Origin: Phenylobacterium sp.
GTDB lineage: Bacteria > Pseudomonadota > Alphaproteobacteria > Caulobacterales > Caulobacteraceae
Reading direction: 5' to 3'
Assembly: GCF_030680185.1 (NCBI RefSeq)
Contig: NZ_JAUXVZ010000047.1
Coordinates: 1-64,000 of the forward strand
DNA length: 64,000 nt
Both the position numbers and the translations under genes were made by a program. Below, one piece after another: positions 63,894 to 64,000 of the stretch; within the stretch, counting starts at the first letter, position 1, and every line of letters starts with the position of its first letter. A model generated the notes under the pieces. It was not told the origin of the DNA. It worked only from the letters and a program-made list of their open reading frames with translations, and did no database searches.

Positions 63894-64000
63894 GCGCGCC
63901 AAGCCGCGACGCCGATCTGACCGACCTGGTGGTGGTCGGCCACCCCTTCGCCCCGATCGGCATGGGCGAGCATCTGAGGTCCACCGTCCGCGCCCTGCGC
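63890..64000 (+). CDS. Start of a further glycosyltransferase (cut by window edge)
   Basis: The ATG overlaps the preceding stop (ATGA). The 37 visible residues, ending in VVVGHPFAPIGMGEHLRSTV, look like the N-terminal strand and glycine loop of a GT4-type glycosyltransferase that binds the acceptor. It is co-transcribed with the trimodular protein. The family assignment rests on this short segment only. Confidence 0.55.
   Translation, partial: MSAPSRDADLTDLVVVGHPFAPIGMGEHLRSTVRALR

Overview
The window looks like chromosomal DNA of a high-GC alphaproteobacterium of the Caulobacterales (Caulobacter / Phenylobacterium / Brevundimonas type). The evidence is a lovK-lovR blue-light sensor pair next to a phoR-pstCAB-phoU-phoB operon, a type I secretion system paired with an RTX protein in an S-layer-like arrangement, dense overlapping operons, and families of short palindromic repeats. 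No rRNA, tRNA, CRISPR array, insertion sequence or phage was recognised.

Layout. 1-631: end of a flavin monooxygenase. 632-2340: one conspicuously AT-rich orphan P-loop ATPase gene, probably horizontally acquired. 2461-4869: ahpC-ahpF peroxide defence. 4898-5418: a cluster of palindromic repeats. 5433-8605: VOC protein, OhrR-like regulator, soluble PAS chemoreceptor and CheW. 8623-17125: mostly metabolic genes (L-serine dehydratase, serine hydrolase, MFS transporter, sphingosine-phosphate-lyase-like enzyme overlapping a PIG-L deacetylase, acyl-CoA dehydrogenase). 17144-17361: more palindromic repeats. 17692-20643: a CadC-like membrane regulator with TPRs divergent from a membrane protein. 20671-27269: tyrosine phosphatase, then the lipid A/Kdo operon msbA - acyltransferase - CDF metal exporter - waaA - lpxK, in which a run of 12 G joins the CDF and waaA frames.

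27279-36440 (minus strand): aminoglycoside-phosphotransferase-like kinase, purD, and the phosphate operon phoR-pstC-pstA-pstB-phoU-phoB with a three-half-site Pho box array in the 3' end of phoR. 36557-38431: lovK, lovR and a SemiSWEET. 38540-40852: TPR/SPINDLY glycosyltransferase.

40849-64000 is a surface-glycan and secretion region. A minus-strand operon (rfbF, rfbG, C-methyltransferase, 3,5-epimerase, acyltransferase, reductase) should make a CDP-linked, probably C-methyl-branched 6-deoxyhexose. Around it lie a CmcI-like enzyme, two sulfotransferases, a lipoprotein M23 peptidase, an RTX protein, its likely type I ABC/HlyD exporter, and several glycosyltransferases. Three proteins here (55171-56412, 57449-59476, 60702-63893) share a repeat of about 38 residues, 18 copies in all. 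I infer that the region builds and decorates a secreted surface layer and its anchoring polysaccharide. The repeat family and the branched-sugar operon are the parts most worth following up.
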